Assembly (NCBI GenBank): GCA_011523845.1
Contig: WTFV01000259.1
Coordinates: forward strand, 1-45,163
Origin: Acidobacteriota bacterium
GTDB lineage: Bacteria > Acidobacteriota > Vicinamibacteria > Vicinamibacterales > UBA8438
DNA length: 45,163 nt
Reading direction: 5' to 3'
Shown: positions 25,868-33,849 of the stretch, piece by piece
How the letters are laid out: every line of letters starts with the position of its first letter
Position numbering within the stretch: position 1 is the first letter of the stretch
The notes under the pieces: generated by a model
Told to the model about the DNA's origin: nothing
The model's database searches: none
Seen by the model: the letters and a program-made list of their open reading frames with translations, nothing else
Position numbers and translations under genes: made by a program

Positions 25868-26773
25868 ATGAAGCGGGTGATGGTGCTCGGTGCAGTGCTC
25901 GTCGTCGGCGCCGTGTCGCTGGCGGTTACCGAGGCGGAGCAGGGCGGGCCGGTCGTCGAGGTCGAGCGGCTGAAGGAGAACCTCTACGTGCTGCGCGGCG
26001 GCGGGGGCAACTCGGCGGCGTTCGTGACCAGCGACGGCGTCGTGCTGGTCGACACCAAGGTCGCCGGCTGGGGGCAGCCGCTGATCGACCGCATCGCGGA
26101 GCTGACGCCGAATCCGGTGACGACCCTCATCAACACCCACGCGCACTTCGATCACGTGAGCGGCAACGTGGAGTTCCCGGCGTCGGTCGAGGTGGTCGCG
26201 CACACGAACGCGCGGCGGCTGATGGAGGAGTGGAACCCGGTCACCGGCTTTCCGGGCGACTTCCCGAACGTCTTCCAGACCAGCGGCGGCCAGGGCCTGC
26301 CGACGCGGACCTACGACGACCGCCTGAGCCTCGGCAGCGGCGACGATCAGGTCGACCTCTACTACTTCGGGCGCGGACACACCGGCGGCGACACGTGGGT
26401 GGTGTTCCCGTCGTTGCGGGTCATGCATGCCGGCGACATGTTCCCCGGCCGGCAGGTCCCGATCATGGACGCGAGCAACGGCGGCAGCGGCGTCGAGTAC
26501 GCGCGGTCGCTGCGCAACGCCTGGCAGACGGTCACCGACATCGACCTGATCATCACCGGCCACAGCACCCAGATGACGCGGAGCGACCTGGCGCAGATGG
26601 CCGCCTTCGTCGACACGTTCGTCGCCGACGTGCGGGAGGCGAAGGAAGCCGGGCAGTCGGCGGCCGAGGTCGCGGCGAGCTGGCAGGTGCCGGCGGAGTT
26701 CTCCGGTTTCGGCAGTCCGGGCCCCGAGCGTCTGGAGGCCTACGTGCAGGTGATCTTCGACGAGCTGGAGTAG
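25868..26773 (+). CDS. Exported metallo-beta-lactamase-fold hydrolase, paralogue 2
   Basis: This 301-residue protein has a signal peptide (MKRVMVLGAVLVVGAVSLAV) and metal motifs HAHFDH at 91-96, GRGHTGGD with a zinc-ligand His, AGDMF and ITGHSTQ. It shares length and layout with the protein at 7344. ATG 25868 was chosen to align the leader with that paralogue; ATG 25850 would add MEWGRE. A purine-rich GGGGACGGG lies just upstream. It is probably a periplasmic zinc hydrolase of unknown substrate. It lies 32 bp after the HupE-like gene and 4 bp before the lipoprotein gene, consistent with an operon. Confidence 0.9.
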   Translation: MKRVMVLGAVLVVGAVSLAVTEAEQGGPVVEVERLKENLYVLRGGGGNSAAFVTSDGVVLVDTKVAGWGQPLIDRIAELTPNPVTTLINTHAHFDHVSGNVEFPASVEVVAHTNARRLMEEWNPVTGFPGDFPNVFQTSGGQGLPTRTYDDRLSLGSGDDQVDLYYFGRGHTGGDTWVVFPSLRVMHAGDMFPGRQVPIMDASNGGSGVEYARSLRNAWQTVTDIDLIITGHSTQMTRSDLAQMAAFVDTFVADVREAKEAGQSAAEVAASWQVPAEFSGFGSPGPERLEAYVQVIFDELE

Positions 26774-26777
26774 CGCC

Positions 26778-27251
26778 ATGAGAAGGCAGCGCCGCGGTGA
26801 CGGATCGGTTCGCGTTCCTGCCGCGCGGATTGCAGGTTGGGCGGCGCGTCTCGCCCCGCTCTGGATTGTCGTGGCGCTGGCGGCGGGGTGCGCCGCCGCC
26901 GTCGAGCCCACCGAGGACAATCTGAGGGCGTCGTTCGCGGCCCAGATCGACAGCATCGAGTCGGTGAGCGGCGTGGAACATACCGGGGATACGCTGACGT
27001 TCACCGAGATGCAGGCGGACGAGACCCAGGTGCAGTGGCGGGTCGTGATCGCGTCCGCCATGGTCGAGCCGCCGGCCGTCGAAGGTGCGCCGACCCAGGG
27101 GAACATCGTCTCTTCGTGGTACGCCGACGGCGAGCTGATCGAACCGCTCGGGTCGATGTCGCGCCTCCCCGACGCGTTCCTGAACGCGGGCATCGCCCAG
27201 GATTGCTGGGCCTTGTGGGACGCCGACGCCGGTCGCTGGGGCTGGACGTGA
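26778..27251 (+). CDS. Hypothetical lipoprotein
   Basis: This 157-residue protein opens with a basic region (MRRQRRGDGSVR). A hydrophobic segment (LAPLWIVVALAAG) and a lipobox ending at Cys38 (LAAGC) follow. The rest, about 118 residues, includes NLRASFAAQIDSIESVSGVE, GDTLTFTEMQADETQVQWRV and a tryptophan-rich end (CWALWDADAGRWGWT). No family was recognised. It starts 4 bp after the stop of the metallo-hydrolase, so it is probably translated from the same message. It is likely anchored in the inner or outer membrane. Confidence 0.7.
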   Translation: MRRQRRGDGSVRVPAARIAGWAARLAPLWIVVALAAGCAAAVEPTEDNLRASFAAQIDSIESVSGVEHTGDTLTFTEMQADETQVQWRVVIASAMVEPPAVEGAPTQGNIVSSWYADGELIEPLGSMSRLPDAFLNAGIAQDCWALWDADAGRWGWT

Positions 27252-27285
27252 TGGCCGCCGGCGAGGCATCCAGGGCGCACCGGTG

Positions 27286-28098
27286 ATGCAGCGAGAGATG
27301 AGCGCGACGCCCGGCCCGTCGACAACGGCGTCAGTGGCGTCGGCTGAGGGAGCGCCGGAGCTCCCGCCCGAGCGTGCGTTGCCGCTCACCCCGGAGCCCC
27401 TGTCGAATCCCGATGCCCCGGTGCGCGTGGAAGTGGCCATGCCGCGCGACCTGTTCGATCGGTTGACCGACCACGACGAGGCTCCGAAGTGCCGCTACGA
27501 CATGGCGACCGGCCGCGCCGAGTTCGTCGCGGCGCCGTTGCTGTCTCACGAGTCGCGCGCTGCCACGGTGGGCGAGCTGTTTTCGCAAGTAGGATTCGCG
27601 CTCGCGGACGCCGAGCCGCCGATCGAGGTGCTGGCGTCCCGCGCCACCAGGGTGCTGAGTGACGACGGCGCGTTCGAGCCGGACGAAGGGTTGATCATCG
27701 GTGCCGAGAAGATAGAGGCGGCGGAACGTATCGACGAGTGGCTCGACGTCCGCAAGGGGCATCCGGTTCCGGATCTCGTGGTGGAGATAGACCGGAGCAC
27801 GGATTCGAGCAACAAGCTCGCTCCCTACTTCCACATGGGCGTGCGCGAAGCGTGGACCTGGAGCCGGCGCAGCGGAACCGCGATCTGGATGGCGGACCCG
27901 GAGGCGCCCGACGGTTTTCGGCGCGTCGATGCCAGCGTCGTGCTGCTGGGCGTTACGCGCGCTGCCCTTGCGCGACTGCTCGATGCCCGCTCCGGCGCGG
28001 ACCGGCGGTACCACCTGCGGCGGCTGGCGAGCATGGTCGCGTCGAAGATGCTCGCGCCCGGCGATGGCGGCGCGATGGCCGGGGAACCCGGAACCTGA
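27286..28098 (+). CDS. Uma2-family PD-(D/E)XK nuclease-like protein, diverged
   Basis: This is a roughly 270-residue Uma2 (DUF820) protein. The core VPDLVVEIDRSTDSSNKL, then PYFHMGVREAWTWSRR, carries the PD...ExD signature of the family. Preceding segments PKCRYDMATGRAEFVAAP and LGVTRAALARLL also fit. It differs strongly from the three tandem copies at 3.5-6.9 kb, so it is an older paralogue. The start could be GTG 27283, ATG 27286 or ATG 27298; none has a strong ribosome site. The N-terminal 40 residues are Pro/Ala/Ser-rich. It sits between a lipoprotein gene and the lactonase gene, 19 bp before the latter. Confidence 0.8.
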   Translation: MQREMSATPGPSTTASVASAEGAPELPPERALPLTPEPLSNPDAPVRVEVAMPRDLFDRLTDHDEAPKCRYDMATGRAEFVAAPLLSHESRAATVGELFSQVGFALADAEPPIEVLASRATRVLSDDGAFEPDEGLIIGAEKIEAAERIDEWLDVRKGHPVPDLVVEIDRSTDSSNKLAPYFHMGVREAWTWSRRSGTAIWMADPEAPDGFRRVDASVVLLGVTRAALARLLDARSGADRRYHLRRLASMVASKMLAPGDGGAMAGEPGT

Positions 28099-28117
28099 CG
28101 ACGGACGGAGGTCCAAG

Positions 28118-29107
28118 ATGAAGCTGGCGAAGGTGCATGGACGCGGGGTGTGGATCCTGGCGGGGACGCTGGCGGCCGTCGCCTGGTCGGGCGCAGCCGT
28201 CGCGCAGGAGGCGGAGAGCCGGCCGGTGGCGGTCGAGGGGATCATCTCCTTCACCGAGGGGCCGACGGTGGACGAGGCGGGCGCCGTCTACTTCACGGAT
28301 CTGCGCGTTACCGGCCGCATCCTGAAGATGGACACCGATGGAACGATCACGACGTACCGCGAGCCGAGCAACCGCGCCAACGGCCTCATCTTCGACAGCG
28401 AGTGGCGCCTCCTGGCGTGCGAAGGAGGCAACGGCGACGACGTCCTGCCGCGCATCACGCGGACGAACGTCGCGACCGGCGAGATCGAGGTGCTGGCCGA
28501 CCACTTCGAGGGCAAGCAGCTCCACCAGCCGAACGATCTGACCATCGACGGGCAGGGACGCATCTACTTCACGGATCGCCCCGGAGCGAACGTGACCCCG
28601 GAGCAGACCGGCGTGCACGGTGTATATCGCATCGACCCCGACGGGTCGATAGCGCGCATTCTGACCGAGCCGGAGATCGAGCGGCCGAACGGGATCGTCA
28701 TCTCGCCCGACGACGCCACGCTCTACCTGATCGAGACCGCCCAGCAGGAGGGCGGCGCGCGGATGATCCGGGCCTACGACCTCGCTGCAGACGGCACGGC
28801 GAGCAACATGCGCGTCTTCCACGACTTCTATCCCGGCCGGAGCGGGGACGGCATGACGATCGACAGCGAAGGGAACCTCTACGTGGCGGCCGGCCTCAAC
28901 CGCCTGCGCGGCACCAGCGAGACGCTCGACACGGTGACCGGCGTGCACGTCTTCTCGCCGGACGGAGAGCTGCTCGAGCACATCCCGATCTGGGAGGACA
29001 CGATCACCAACGTCGCCTTCGGCGGCGACGACCTGCGCACGCTCTACATCACGGCGGGCAAGACGCTCTTCAGCGTCCGGACCGACGTCACCGGCACGCG
29101 GCGGTAG
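28118..29107 (+). CDS. Exported SMP-30/gluconolactonase-like protein
   Basis: This 329-residue protein has a signal peptide (VWILAGTLAAVAWSGAAVAQ). The six-bladed propeller has SMP-30/gluconolactonase/LRE-like motifs: FTEGPTVDEAGAVYFTD, NRANGLIFDSEWRLLACEGG, LHQPNDLTIDGQGRIYFTD, RPNGIVISPDDATLYL and GDGMTIDSEGNLYVA. These supply the acidic and Asn metal ligands. It probably hydrolyses a sugar lactone or related ester in the periplasm, and could serve the sugar product of a PQQ-type dehydrogenase such as that at 13.4 kb (inference). ATG 28118 follows GGAGGTCCAAG, a strong ribosome site. Confidence 0.9.
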   Translation: MKLAKVHGRGVWILAGTLAAVAWSGAAVAQEAESRPVAVEGIISFTEGPTVDEAGAVYFTDLRVTGRILKMDTDGTITTYREPSNRANGLIFDSEWRLLACEGGNGDDVLPRITRTNVATGEIEVLADHFEGKQLHQPNDLTIDGQGRIYFTDRPGANVTPEQTGVHGVYRIDPDGSIARILTEPEIERPNGIVISPDDATLYLIETAQQEGGARMIRAYDLAADGTASNMRVFHDFYPGRSGDGMTIDSEGNLYVAAGLNRLRGTSETLDTVTGVHVFSPDGELLEHIPIWEDTITNVAFGGDDLRTLYITAGKTLFSVRTDVTGTRR

Positions 29108-29152
29108 CGAGGGTTCTGGCGCGCCCAGGCGCCGGCGTGAGACGATACGGAC

Positions 29153-29320
29153 ATGGACATGTTGACGGCGGTGGCGGCAGTGATCGGCGCGCTCATGGGG
29201 CTGGTGGCTGCGGTCGCGAGCCTCTGGAACGCTTACCAGTTCAGCGTCCTGAAAGGGCGCATCGACGAGGTCAGCCAGAATCTCACCGCGCACCTCAGTG
29301 CACCGGGTCTGCACCGCTGA
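29153..29320 (+). CDS. 55-residue single-span membrane peptide
   Basis: The frame begins MDMLTAVAAVIGALMGLVAA, a membrane span reaching about residue 25. It continues NAYQFSVLKGRIDEVSQNL, an amphipathic helix, then HLSAPGLHR and TGA at 29320. Start ATG 29153 is 45 bp after the lactonase stop. No ribosome site is clear. The layout, a membrane helix plus a short helix with heptad-like spacing, resembles the small proteins at 8342-8569 and 33462-33803. Function is unknown. Confidence 0.5.
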   Translation: MDMLTAVAAVIGALMGLVAAVASLWNAYQFSVLKGRIDEVSQNLTAHLSAPGLHR

Positions 29321-29456
29321 CGAGCGTGTTCAGGTTGGCAGACCCCGCCACACCGACGGATGAGGGGTAGACTAAGCGTATCCGTGCGCTGTCGGTGAGA
29401 GATGTCCGGGGGATACGGAGTGGCCGTGGTCGCGTCACGAGACCGGGGGTAGCACG

Positions 29457-32078
29457 ATGTCGAAGACCCTGGCAGCCTGCGTCGTCGGACTCGGCATCTC
29501 GGTGGCCGGCCTGGGTTTGTTCGACGTGCACGCAGCCGGCCGGCGGGGTGCGTCCCCGGCCGGAGGGAATCCGGCCCCGTCCGCCGGACCCGCCGCCGCA
29601 TCGCAGAGCCAGGTGGCCGTTCCTGTCGGGGAGTCCGTTCCTGCCGGGACGCTTGTCCCTGCCGGGGCGCCCGTTACAGCCGCCGTTCCTGTCGGGGAGT
29701 CCGTTCCTGCCGGGGCGCCCGTTTCGGCCGTCTCATCGGGCGCCGAGTCCGTGCGCCCGGTCCTGAACCGCTACTGCGTCGGCTGTCACAACGAGCGGCT
29801 GCGGACGGCGGGACTTGCGCTGGACACCATGGACCCCGCTCGGGTGGGCGACCATCCGGATGCGTGGGAAAAGGTCGTGCGCAAGCTGCGAACCGGCGCG
29901 ATGCCCCCGGCCGGCCGGCGGCGGCCGGATTCCGCCACCTACGAGACCGTTGCCTCTACGCTGGAGAACGCTCTGGATCGGGCCGCGGCGGCGGCTCCGA
30001 ATCCCGGCCGCACCACCGTTCACCGCCTGAACCGGCGCGAGTACGAGAACGCCGTGCGCGACCTGCTCGCGCTGGAGATCGATGCGAGCGCGCTGTTGCC
30101 GGCCGACAACGCGGATCTCGGCTTCGACAACATGGCGGACATCCTGTCGGTGTCCCCGGCGCTGCTCGACCGCTACATCTTCGCGGCGCGCCGGATCAGC
30201 CGGCTGGCGGTCGGGGATCCGACGATGGAGCCGACGACCGAGACCTACGTCGTCCCGTCGATGCGGTTCCAGGACCTGCGGATGAGCGAGGACCTGCCGT
30301 TCGGCTCCCGCGGCGGTATCGCGATACGCCACAACTTCCCGCTGGACGGGGAGTACGACGTTCGCATACGGCTGCAGCGGCAGCTTTACGACTACGTGCG
30401 CGGGCTGCAAAACCGGCAGCAGCTCGAGGTGCGCCTGGACGGCGAGCGGGTGGCCCTGTTCCACATCGGCGGCGCGCCCGGCACGCCGCCTCCGCGGACG
30501 TTCGCGGGCGCCGTGCTCGGGGACCGTGCGTGGGAGGAGTACGCGCTGCACGCCGACGACAACCTCACCGTCCGGGTGTCGGCGAAGGCGGGACCGCGGG
30601 TGCTCGGCGTCTCGTTCGTCCAGGGCCGGTCGGAGCGTGACGGGGTGCTGCAGCCGCGGGCCACCGGAAAGGTGCTGGCCGTCGCCGAGCGCTGGAGCTC
30701 GACGTCGGAAGCGCCGGAGGCGGCGGTCGACCAGGTGAGCATCGCCGGTCCGTTCGATGCCACCGGCCCCGGCGAGACCCCGAGTCGGGAGCGGCTGTTC
30801 GTGTGCCGTCCCGCGCCCGGAACAGCAGAGGAGGCGTGCGCCCGCGAGATTCTCGGAGCCGTCGCGCGGCGGGCCTTCCGGCGGCCGGTGACCGAGACCG
30901 ATCTGGCCACCCTGCTGGGCTTCTTCGCGGCGGGGCGCGAGGCGGGCGGCTTCGAGGCCGGCATCCAGCGGGCCCTCGAGAGCATCCTGGTCGACCCGGA
31001 GTTCCTGTTCCGCGTCGAGCGCGACCCGGTGGATACGAGGCCCGGCACGATACACCCGGTCAGCGATCTGGAGCTGGCGGCGCGGCTCTCGTTCTTCCTG
31101 TGGAGCAGCATCCCGGACGACGAGCTGCTGGCCGTCGCCGCGCGCGGCGAACTGCGTGACACGGACGTGCTGCGACGGCAGGTGCGGCGCATGCTGGCCG
31201 ATTCCCGTGCGCAGGCGCTCGTCGACGGCTTCGCCCTGCAGTGGTTGGCCCTGCGCACGTTGTCGAGCGTCGTGCCGACGCCCGAGCTGTTTCCCGAGTG
31301 GGACGACAACCTGCGCGAGGCGTTCGCGCGCGAGACCGAGCTGTTCGTGGCCCGCCAGATCGGCGAGGACCGCAGCGTCCTGGACCTCGTGCGGGCCGAC
31401 TACTCGTTCATCAACGAGCGGCTGGCGCAGCACTACGGCATCCCGAACGTCTACGGCAGCCGGTTCCGGCGCGTGACGTTCCCCGACGGGGTGCGGGGCG
31501 GCCTGCTGGGGCACGGCAGCATCCTGACCGTCACCTCCTATCCCACGCGGACGTCGCCGGTGCTCCGCGGCCACTGGCTGCTCTCGCACATGCTCGGCGC
31601 CCCGCCGCCGCCGCCGCCGCCGGACGTGCCGGCGCTGCCGGACCGGGGCGAGGGCGGCCGGCCGGCCTCGGTGCGCGAGCGGCTCGAGCAGCACCGCGAG
31701 AACCCGGTCTGCGCCAACTGCCACGCCCCGATGGATCCGCTCGGCTTCGCCCTCGAGCACTTCGATGCGATCGGCAAGTGGCGGGCGAGCGGCGAGGGAG
31801 GCGACCCGATTGACGCCTCGGGCGTCTTCCCGGACGGGACCGGGTTCGATGGGCTGGCGGGACTCAAGGCGGTGCTGCTGGAGCGTCACCGGCAGTTCGT
31901 GTGGACCGTGACCGAGAAGCTGGCCACCTACGCCCTCGGCCGCGGCCTGGAGTACTACGACATGCCGGCCCTTCGCGGGATCATTCGCGACGCGGCCGGG
32001 GACGACTACACGTGGTCCTCCCTGGTGCTCGGGATCGTCGAGAGCACACAGTTCCAGATGCGGAGATCAGAATCATGA
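29457..32078 (+). CDS. DUF1592-type multidomain cytochrome c protein
   Basis: This 873-residue exported protein has the DUF1587/DUF1592/DUF1588/DUF1585/DUF1595 set of planctomycete/acidobacterial haem proteins. A signal segment opens it. A Pro/Val/Ala-rich linker with a 22-residue repeat follows (about 54-92), then haem site CVGCH at 107-111. HRLNRREYENAVRDLLALE (about 186-204), a PEFLFRVERDP segment and LAARLSFFLWSSIPDDELL come next. A second CxxCH, NPVCANCHAPMDPLGFALEH, lies near the C-terminus. Such proteins are paired with DUF1552 proteins and are thought to act in extracytoplasmic oxidation, but no reaction is proven. The stop overlaps the next start (ATGA), so the pair is translationally coupled. 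Confidence 0.9.
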   Translation: MSKTLAACVVGLGISVAGLGLFDVHAAGRRGASPAGGNPAPSAGPAAASQSQVAVPVGESVPAGTLVPAGAPVTAAVPVGESVPAGAPVSAVSSGAESVRPVLNRYCVGCHNERLRTAGLALDTMDPARVGDHPDAWEKVVRKLRTGAMPPAGRRRPDSATYETVASTLENALDRAAAAAPNPGRTTVHRLNRREYENAVRDLLALEIDASALLPADNADLGFDNMADILSVSPALLDRYIFAARRISRLAVGDPTMEPTTETYVVPSMRFQDLRMSEDLPFGSRGGIAIRHNFPLDGEYDVRIRLQRQLYDYVRGLQNRQQLEVRLDGERVALFHIGGAPGTPPPRTFAGAVLGDRAWEEYALHADDNLTVRVSAKAGPRVLGVSFVQGRSERDGVLQPRATGKVLAVAERWSSTSEAPEAAVDQVSIAGPFDATGPGETPSRERLFVCRPAPGTAEEACAREILGAVARRAFRRPVTETDLATLLGFFAAGREAGGFEAGIQRALESILVDPEFLFRVERDPVDTRPGTIHPVSDLELAARLSFFLWSSIPDDELLAVAARGELRDTDVLRRQVRRMLADSRAQALVDGFALQWLALRTLSSVVPTPELFPEWDDNLREAFARETELFVARQIGEDRSVLDLVRADYSFINERLAQHYGIPNVYGSRFRRVTFPDGVRGGLLGHGSILTVTSYPTRTSPVLRGHWLLSHMLGAPPPPPPPDVPALPDRGEGGRPASVRERLEQHRENPVCANCHAPMDPLGFALEHFDAIGKWRASGEGGDPIDASGVFPDGTGFDGLAGLKAVLLERHRQFVWTVTEKLATYALGRGLEYYDMPALRGIIRDAAGDDYTWSSLVLGIVESTQFQMRRSES
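29616..29730 (+). repeat. 66-bp in-frame repeat in the DUF1592 linker
   Basis: GCCGTTCCTGTCGGGGAGTC, followed by CGTTCCTGCCGGG, occurs at 29616 and 29682, 66 bp apart. It encodes PVGESVPAG twice, and related CCTGCCGGGG units lie between. The linker length is therefore likely to vary between strains by slippage. Confidence 0.85.
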
Positions 32079-33409
32079 TGATCAGCAGGAAGGCTCTCCC
32101 TCGCCGCACGGTGCTCCGTGGAATCGGCGCCACGCTGGCGCTGCCGTTGCTCGACGGCATGGTGCCGGCGCTGACCGCCCTCGGCCGGACCGCCGCGAAG
32201 CCGGTCAGACGCCTGGGCGTCGTCTATGTCCCGAACGGGATCGTGATGGAGCAGTGGATCCCCGCGACGGCGGGCACGGGGTTCGAGATCACTCCGATCC
32301 TGCAGCCGCTCGCGCCCTTCCGCGACCGCTTGCTGGTCGTGTCGGGACTCAGCAACAAGGGGCCGGACAACATCCACGAGACCGGCGCCACCAGCTTTCT
32401 GACCGGCGTGCCGCCGAAGCGCACACAGGGTTCCCAGCTCGGGGCCGGCGTGTCGATGGACCAGCAGGTGGCGAGAGAAGCCGGCCGGCACACGCAACTC
32501 GCGTCGCTGGAGCTGGCCCTCGAGTCGGGCGACGACGTGGGCACGTGCGGTGGCGGCTACACCTGTGCGTACACCAACACGATCTGCTGGCTGAGCGCGA
32601 CGACGCCGCTGCCGATGGAGACCAATCCGCGGACGGTCTTCGAGCGCCTGCTGGGCGACACCGGGGGTACGGATCCCGCCGCGCGGCTGGCGCGCATCGA
32701 GCAGAACCGCAGCCTCCTCGACGCGGTCACGGACAAGGTGGCCGCGTTGCGCCGCGATCTGGGCCCGCGCGACCGGCTGAAGCTCGGCGAGTACCTGGAG
32801 GCGGTGCGCGACATCGAGCGCCGCATCCAGAAGGCCGAGGCGCAGGTCGATCAGGAGTTGCCGGACATCGCGCCGCCCCTAGGGGTTCCCGCCGCCTTCG
32901 ACGAGCACGCGAAGCTGATGTTCGACCTGCAGGTGCTGGCCTACCAGACCGACCTGACCCGCGTCGTCAGCTTCATGATCAGTCGCGAGTACAGCGGCCG
33001 CACCTACCCGCAGATCGGCGTGCCGGAGGCGCACCACCCGACGTCGCACCACCAGCAGGACCCGGACAAGCTGGAGAAGCTGACCCGGATCAACACGTAC
33101 CACACGTCGCTGCTGGCGTACTACCTGGACAAGCTGCGCGCCACGGAAGACGGCGACGGGACGCTGCTCGACCACGTGGCGGTCCTGTACGGCGCCGGCC
33201 TGAGCGACGGCAACCGGCACTCGTCGGAGAACCTGCCGATCCTGCTCGCGGGTGGTGGAGCGGGGACGCTCCACTGCGGGCAGCATCTGCAGTGTCCGGA
33301 CCCGACGCCGATGTCCAACCTGCACGTGACGCTGATGGACAAGCTCGGCGTGCCCGTCGAGAGCTTCGGGACGAGCACGGGGGAGATTCAGGAGCTCTCG
33401 GGCGTGTAG
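32075..33409 (+). CDS. DUF1552 protein, exported
   Basis: This 444-residue protein has a twin-arginine-like signal (PRRTVLRGIGATLALPLL). The rest matches DUF1552: LGVVYVPNGIVMEQW, LQPLAPFRDRLLVVSGLSN, HETGATSFLTGV, SMDQQVAREAG, SRSLL-like coil DKVAALRRDLGPRDRLKL, EAHHPTSHHQ and a conserved end NLPILLAGGG...GQHLQ. The family has a sulfatase/alkaline-phosphatase-like fold by common annotation and is nearly always paired with DUF1592. ATG 32075 overlaps the previous stop by 4 bp; a second ATG follows immediately. Tat export would mean folding, perhaps with a cofactor, before transport. Confidence 0.92.
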   Translation: MMISRKALPRRTVLRGIGATLALPLLDGMVPALTALGRTAAKPVRRLGVVYVPNGIVMEQWIPATAGTGFEITPILQPLAPFRDRLLVVSGLSNKGPDNIHETGATSFLTGVPPKRTQGSQLGAGVSMDQQVAREAGRHTQLASLELALESGDDVGTCGGGYTCAYTNTICWLSATTPLPMETNPRTVFERLLGDTGGTDPAARLARIEQNRSLLDAVTDKVAALRRDLGPRDRLKLGEYLEAVRDIERRIQKAEAQVDQELPDIAPPLGVPAAFDEHAKLMFDLQVLAYQTDLTRVVSFMISREYSGRTYPQIGVPEAHHPTSHHQQDPDKLEKLTRINTYHTSLLAYYLDKLRATEDGDGTLLDHVAVLYGAGLSDGNRHSSENLPILLAGGGAGTLHCGQHLQCPDPTPMSNLHVTLMDKLGVPVESFGTSTGEIQELSGV

Positions 33410-33461
33410 CGAGCCTTGGGAGGCCCGTGGCCCGTGGCCGTTGCATGCTACGCTGGTGGTA

Positions 33462-33803
33462 ATGAGCAACGACACGAAGTGGATCATCGGAACCGGCGTG
33501 GCCGTGATCGCTTCGGTGGTCGGGTCGGCCGTGGCGGTCATCGCCGTTGTGGTGACGCTGGTCGGCGGCGTTCGCGAGGACCTGCGTGACGTTCGCGCGG
33601 ATATGCGCTCCATGCACGCGGTCATAGAAGGACTGCGCGACGACATGCACGCGGCCATAGAAGGACTGCGCGACGACATGCGCGAGGATCACGCACGGTT
33701 CGACGCCCGCCTGGACGCCCTCGAAGTGGCGGTCGGGAAGGTCGACCAGCGGCTCCAGACCATCGAGCGCGTCGTCCTGCCGGCGCCGGAAGCCGGCGAG
33801 TAG
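33462..33803 (+). CDS. Small membrane-anchored coiled-coil protein
   Basis: This 113-residue protein has a span at about 8-34 (IIGTGVAVIASVVGSAVAVI, VVVTLVGG). An alpha-helical coiled coil of about 70 residues rich in Arg/Asp/Leu follows. Two successive 11-residue units, MHAVIEGLRDD and MHAAIEGLRDD, arise from a 33-bp tandem duplication, and MRED continues the phase. ATG 33462 is 52 bp after the DUF1552 stop. It looks like a bitopic protein with a cytoplasmic or periplasmic coil. No family was recognised. Confidence 0.75.
   Translation: MSNDTKWIIGTGVAVIASVVGSAVAVIAVVVTLVGGVREDLRDVRADMRSMHAVIEGLRDDMHAAIEGLRDDMREDHARFDARLDALEVAVGKVDQRLQTIERVVLPAPEAGE
33612..33677 (+). repeat. 33-bp tandem duplication encoding an 11-residue coil unit
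   Basis: The units at 33612-33644 and 33645-33677 differ at one base (GTC/GCC, Val/Ala). The period of 11 residues equals a hendecad, so a duplication lengthens the coiled coil without breaking its phase. Confidence 0.9.
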
Positions 33804-33849
33804 CCCCGGTTACGTGAGCGGTGACGTGGCGTTGACAGGGGAATCGACC

